Assembly (NCBI GenBank): GCA_947589155.1
Contig: CANQBH010000014.1
Coordinates: forward strand, 1 to 50,565
Reading direction: 5' to 3'
From: an uncultured Lachnospiraceae bacterium
Lineage (GTDB): Bacteria > Bacillota > Clostridia > Lachnospirales > Lachnospiraceae
Length of the DNA: 50,565 bases
Of this stretch, positions 47,428 through 50,565 are shown piece after piece. Below the pieces are notes generated by a model, which saw nothing but the letters and a program-made list of their open reading frames with translations, did not search any database and had not been told where the DNA came from. Made by a program: the position numbers and the translations under genes. The first letter of the stretch is position 1. Each line of letters begins with the position of its first letter.

Positions 47428-49853
47428 ACGTTTTGGAGTATCTCAAGGAGCATTTCGTATATCTCGACGGCGGCATGGGCACGCTGCTGCAGGAGCGGGG
47501 GCTTGCGCCGGGCGAACTGCCGGAGCGGTGGAATCTGTCCCACGGCGGCGACATCGTCGAGATCCAGACCGCTTACTATGACGCGGGCGCAAACATCGTC
47601 TGCACGAATACTTTCGGCGCGAACACCGTCAAGTTTTCGGAAGAAGAACTGCGCGCGATCATAGAAGCCGCGGTAAGAAACGCCAAAATCGCCAGAAAAA
47701 ACAGCAGGGGAACGCAGGAAAAATTCATCGCCCTAGATGTGGGTCCGATCGGAAGGCTGCTGGAGCCTTACGGGGATCTTCCGTTTGAGGAGGCGGTGAA
47801 GATCTACGGAAAGACGGTGGAACTCGGAGCGGCGCTCGGCGTGGATCTGATTCTGATCGAGACGATGAACGACAGTTACGACACCAAGGCCGCGCTGCTT
47901 GCCGCGAAGGAAAATTGCAGCCTGCCGGTCTTTGTCTCCAACGCTTACAGCGAGGACGGCAAACTGATGACGGGCGCTTCGGCGGCGGCGATGGTCGCGA
48001 TGCTGGAAGGGATGGGCGCGGACGCCGTCGGGGCGAACTGCTCGCTCGGGCCGAAGCAGTTAAAGGCGGTCGTGGAAGAATATCTCGCCTACGCGTCGGT
48101 TCCGGTGCTGTTAAAGCCGAATGCCGGACTGCCGCGGAGCGAACACGGAAAAACGGTCTACGACGTCGGGCCGGAAGAATTTGCGCTGGATCTGCGCGAT
48201 TATGCAAAAAGCGGGGTGCGGCTTTTGGGCGGCTGCTGCGGCACCACGCCGGCCTATATCGAAAGGACGGTAAGTGCGACGGCGGATCTGCAGCCTGCGG
48301 CGCTGTGCAAAAAAGAACGTACGCTGGTCAGTTCCTATGCGCGCACGGTCGAGTTTGGCGGGCCGCCGGTGCTGATCGGGGAGCGGATCAACCCGACGGG
48401 AAAAAAGAAATTAAAAGAAGCCCTGCGGCAGCGGGATATGGAATATCTTCTGCGCGAAGGGCTGGCGCAGCAGGAAAACGGCGCGCATATCTTAGACGTC
48501 AACGTCGGGCTGCCGGAGATCGACGAGCCGGCGATGCTAAGGGACGCGGTCTGCGAACTGCAGGCCGTGATCGACCTGCCGCTGCAACTTGACACCACCG
48601 ACGTTAAGGCCATGGAGAGCGCCCTGCGCTGTTATAACGGAAAGGCGATGGTCAATTCCGTCAACGGCAAGGAAGAAGTGATGTCGCAGATCTTTCCGCT
48701 GGTCAAAAAATACGGCGGGCTGGTCGTCTGCCTGACGCTGGATGAGGACGGCATTCCCGCCGATGCAAAAAAGAGGGTAAGGATCGCCGAAAAGATCATC
48801 CGGCGGGCGGCCGATTTCGGGATCGAAAAAAAAGACCTGATCTTCGATCCGCTGGCCATGGCCGTAAGCGCGGAGGAAGGGGCGGCGCTTGCGACGCTCG
48901 AGGCGCTGGAGCGGATACGAAACGAACTCGGCTGCCACACGTCGCTCGGCGTCTCGAACGTCTCTTTCGGGCTGCCGCACCGCGAAGTGATCACGGCTTC
49001 GTTTTTTACTTCCGCGATGGAGCGCGGCCTGTCCGCGGCGATCATGAACCCCGGCGCGGCGGAGATGCAGAAAAGTTATCTTTCGTTTCTCGCGCTGCAC
49101 GGCTGGGATAAAAACTGCGCCGCATATGTGGAACGGATCGGCGGCTATATGAACATCCCCGCCGCTGCCGCCGCGGAGCCAAAGGAGAGCCGGTCGGCCG
49201 AAAAGTTCGCCGGAGATCGCGGCGGCTTGCACCACGCCATCGTCAAAGGGCTGCGGGAACAGGCCGCGGACGCCGCGCGGCGGCTTCTGGAAACGGAAGA
49301 ACCACTGGGGCTGGTGGAACGGCAGATCATACCGGCGCTGGATGAAGTGGGCAGAGGGTTTGAACAAAAGACGATCTATCTGCCGCAGCTTTTGATGAGC
49401 GCAGAGGCCGCCCAATGCGCCTTCGAGCAGATCAAGCGCCGCATGGAACGTTCGGAAAGGGAAATGCAGAGCCGCGGCAAATTTGTGATCGCCACGGTGC
49501 GCGGCGACATCCATGATATCGGAAAGAATATCGTCAAACTGATCCTGGAAAATTACGGCTTCGACGTCTGCGACCTCGGAAAGGACGTGCCGCCGGAGGC
49601 CGTGGCGGACAAGACCGAAGAACTCCATGCGCCGTGGGTGGGACTCAGCGCGCTGATGACGACGACGGTACCGGCGATGGAAGAAACGATCCGCCTGCTG
49701 CGCGAGCGCGCTCCGTGGGCCAAGGTCATCGTGGGCGGGGCCGTGCTGACGCGGGAATATGCTAAGAGTATCGGCGCCGACTATTATGCAAGAGACGCCA
49801 TGGCGACGGTCAGGTTTGCTATGGGGGAAGATACGGAAGGAGGAGAACAATGA
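47424..49853 (+). CDS. metH: Cobalamin-dependent methionine synthase (without activation domain)
   Basis: MetH transfers the methyl group of 5-methyl-THF through cobalamin to homocysteine. The 809-residue protein has the homocysteine domain (VYLDGGMGTLLQERG; zinc ligands in GANCSLGP and GGCCGTTP), the pterin domain (LIGERINPTGKKKLKEAL), the helical B12 cap and the B12 domain with GDIHDIGKNIV, His697 being the lower cobalt ligand. The fourth, activation domain of the E. coli enzyme is absent and encoded just upstream. The in-frame extension before 47424 lies in that gene and is rejected. The metH stop overlaps the ferritin-like gene by ATGA. Confidence 0.95.
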   Translation: MNVLEYLKEHFVYLDGGMGTLLQERGLAPGELPERWNLSHGGDIVEIQTAYYDAGANIVCTNTFGANTVKFSEEELRAIIEAAVRNAKIARKNSRGTQEKFIALDVGPIGRLLEPYGDLPFEEAVKIYGKTVELGAALGVDLILIETMNDSYDTKAALLAAKENCSLPVFVSNAYSEDGKLMTGASAAAMVAMLEGMGADAVGANCSLGPKQLKAVVEEYLAYASVPVLLKPNAGLPRSEHGKTVYDVGPEEFALDLRDYAKSGVRLLGGCCGTTPAYIERTVSATADLQPAALCKKERTLVSSYARTVEFGGPPVLIGERINPTGKKKLKEALRQRDMEYLLREGLAQQENGAHILDVNVGLPEIDEPAMLRDAVCELQAVIDLPLQLDTTDVKAMESALRCYNGKAMVNSVNGKEEVMSQIFPLVKKYGGLVVCLTLDEDGIPADAKKRVRIAEKIIRRAADFGIEKKDLIFDPLAMAVSAEEGAALATLEALERIRNELGCHTSLGVSNVSFGLPHREVITASFFTSAMERGLSAAIMNPGAAEMQKSYLSFLALHGWDKNCAAYVERIGGYMNIPAAAAAEPKESRSAEKFAGDRGGLHHAIVKGLREQAADAARRLLETEEPLGLVERQIIPALDEVGRGFEQKTIYLPQLLMSAEAAQCAFEQIKRRMERSEREMQSRGKFVIATVRGDIHDIGKNIVKLILENYGFDVCDLGKDVPPEAVADKTEELHAPWVGLSALMTTTVPAMEETIRLLRERAPWAKVIVGGAVLTREYAKSIGADYYARDAMATVRFAMGEDTEGGEQ

Positions 49854-50251
49854 CAGAGGAACAGCGGCAGATCCTGATAAAAGCCCAGCAGGGAGAGGTC
49901 AACGCCGCGCTGATGTACCAGCGTCTGGCGGATCTGGTCAGGGATCGCAAAATTGCGGAACAGCTGCGGCTGATCGGCAGAGAAGAAGGAAAGCACGGGA
50001 GCATCTTTTACCGGCTGACGAATGAAAAACTGCAGGTAGGGGATCGGGAAGCCAAGGCGATCACGATGATCTACCGCATCATCGGCGCGAAACTGACGTT
50101 CAAATTCTTAGCCGCGCAGGAAATGAGCGCGGCGAAACGCTACGCCGAGGTCATGGATGATTTCCATGAAATGGTGCAGATCCGTCTGGACGAAGAAAAC
50201 CATTCGGGGATTCTGGAAGAACTTAGCAAAAAGGCGGGCTACCGGTGTTAA
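49850..50251 (+). CDS. Ferritin-like/rubrerythrin-family diiron protein
   Basis: The 133-residue protein is a four-helix bundle with a complete set of likely diiron ligands: Glu16, Glu46 and His49 (EEGKH), Glu91, and Glu115 with His118 (DEENH). There is no rubredoxin domain and no signal peptide. Such proteins reduce peroxide or handle iron. The gene overlaps metH by ATGA and cobD by TAATG, so it is translated with both. Protection of oxygen-sensitive cob(I)alamin or electron supply is a possible role, but this is inference. Confidence 0.82.
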   Translation: MTEEQRQILIKAQQGEVNAALMYQRLADLVRDRKIAEQLRLIGREEGKHGSIFYRLTNEKLQVGDREAKAITMIYRIIGAKLTFKFLAAQEMSAAKRYAEVMDDFHEMVQIRLDEENHSGILEELSKKAGYRC

Positions 50252-50565
50252 TGGACGCGCAAAAACAAAGCGTGCACGGCGGCGACGTCTATGAACGAAA
50301 GATCTTTCTCGATCTTTCCGTCAGCCTCAATCCTCTGGGGCTGCCGGAAGGATTGCGGCGGATGTTTGACGGGGAAGGGGCGCGGGAAATGCTCCTCGCC
50401 GCGCAGAGATATCCGGATCCGTTCTGCCGACGGCTCCGGCGGGAACTTGCGGCCGCGCTGGAACGGCGGAACTGCCCGTGTCCGCCCGAGCACCTTTTGT
50501 TTGGAAACGGCGCGTCGGAACTGATCCTCGCGGCGATGCGCGCCGTCGCGCCGAAAACGGCGCTG
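50251..50565 (+). CDS. cobD: Threonine-phosphate decarboxylase-like protein, 3' end outside window
   Basis: Only the first 105 codons are visible. They contain VHGGDVYERKIFLDLSVSLN, NPLGLPEGL, RYPDPFCRRLRREL and LLFGNGASELI. This is the N-terminal pattern of CobD, a PLP enzyme related to HisC that makes aminopropanol phosphate for the corrinoid side arm. The PLP lysine lies beyond the window. The start overlaps the preceding stop by 1 nt (TAATG). The gene extends past the right edge and probably continues a cobalamin cluster. Confidence 0.85.
   Translation, partial: MDAQKQSVHGGDVYERKIFLDLSVSLNPLGLPEGLRRMFDGEGAREMLLAAQRYPDPFCRRLRRELAAALERRNCPCPPEHLLFGNGASELILAAMRAVAPKTAL

Noticed and set aside
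1-50565. CRISPR array, insertion sequence, prophage or tRNA genes
   Set aside because: I found no regularly spaced repeats, transposase or integrase motifs, terminal inverted repeats or cloverleaf sequences while reading the window.

Overview
The window is a GC-rich, almost gene-saturated stretch of chromosome. Nearly all genes are on the + strand, with short gaps, strong AGGAGG-type ribosome binding sites and many 1-4 nt stop/start overlaps. Gene content points to an anaerobic, low-oxygen Firmicute of the class Clostridia, most like a GC-rich Lachnospiraceae gut bacterium: DUF4250, separate MetH activation protein, Csp-like S8 protease, SpoIID-like/PG-binding protein, hybrid kinases ending in receiver and Hpt domains, and an aldo/keto reductase with two Fe-S motifs. 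This assignment is inferred from gene families. I saw no rRNA, tRNA, CRISPR array, transposase, integrase or phage gene.

Layout. 1-6040: a small membrane protein, an extended M29-like aminopeptidase and the purine genes purE-purM-purN-purD, closed by a bidirectional terminator shared with a convergent DUF4250 gene. 6.4-15.7 kb: pta, a large hybrid histidine kinase, a SpoIID-like peptidoglycan-binding protein, a RecJ-type exonuclease, a soluble MCP-like coiled-coil protein and an alpha/beta hydrolase. 15.7-24.3 kb: a minus-strand membrane protein divergent from a methyltransferase, then hslO, nadE, an L,D-transpeptidase, hisC and two small membrane proteins. 24.3-29.3 kb: a Csp-like S8 protease, a repeat-containing gap, then a strong promoter driving a coiled-coil J-domain protein and a second hybrid kinase.

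29.3-39.7 kb is the most distinctive part. A promoter and a cobalamin riboswitch with terminator precede a surface-anchored CbiK-like chelatase lipoprotein, a lipoprotein with two NEAT-like repeats, a BtuF-like binding lipoprotein, a BtuC-like permease, and one polypeptide that fuses the BtuD-like ATPase to a complete cobyric acid synthase (CobQ/CbiP). Next come cobT, cobU, cobS, a second degenerate CobU-like gene and a CobC-like phosphatase. Corrinoid capture, import, amidation and nucleotide-loop assembly therefore appear to be one genetic unit under B12 feedback control.

39.7-45.8 kb: a secreted beta-helix protein, a cytoplasmic alpha-amylase, an Fe-S aldo/keto reductase, a small unknown protein and a ZIP metal transporter. 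45.8 kb to the end: metF, the MetH reactivation protein, cobalamin-dependent metH, a diiron ferritin-like protein and the start of cobD (cut by the window edge). The last four genes overlap successively, so the B12-using enzyme and B12 synthesis are again tied together. The best candidates for undescribed biology are the riboswitch-controlled surface CbiK/NEAT-like pair, the BtuD-CobQ fusion, the complementary CobU pair and the ferritin-like protein coupled to metH.
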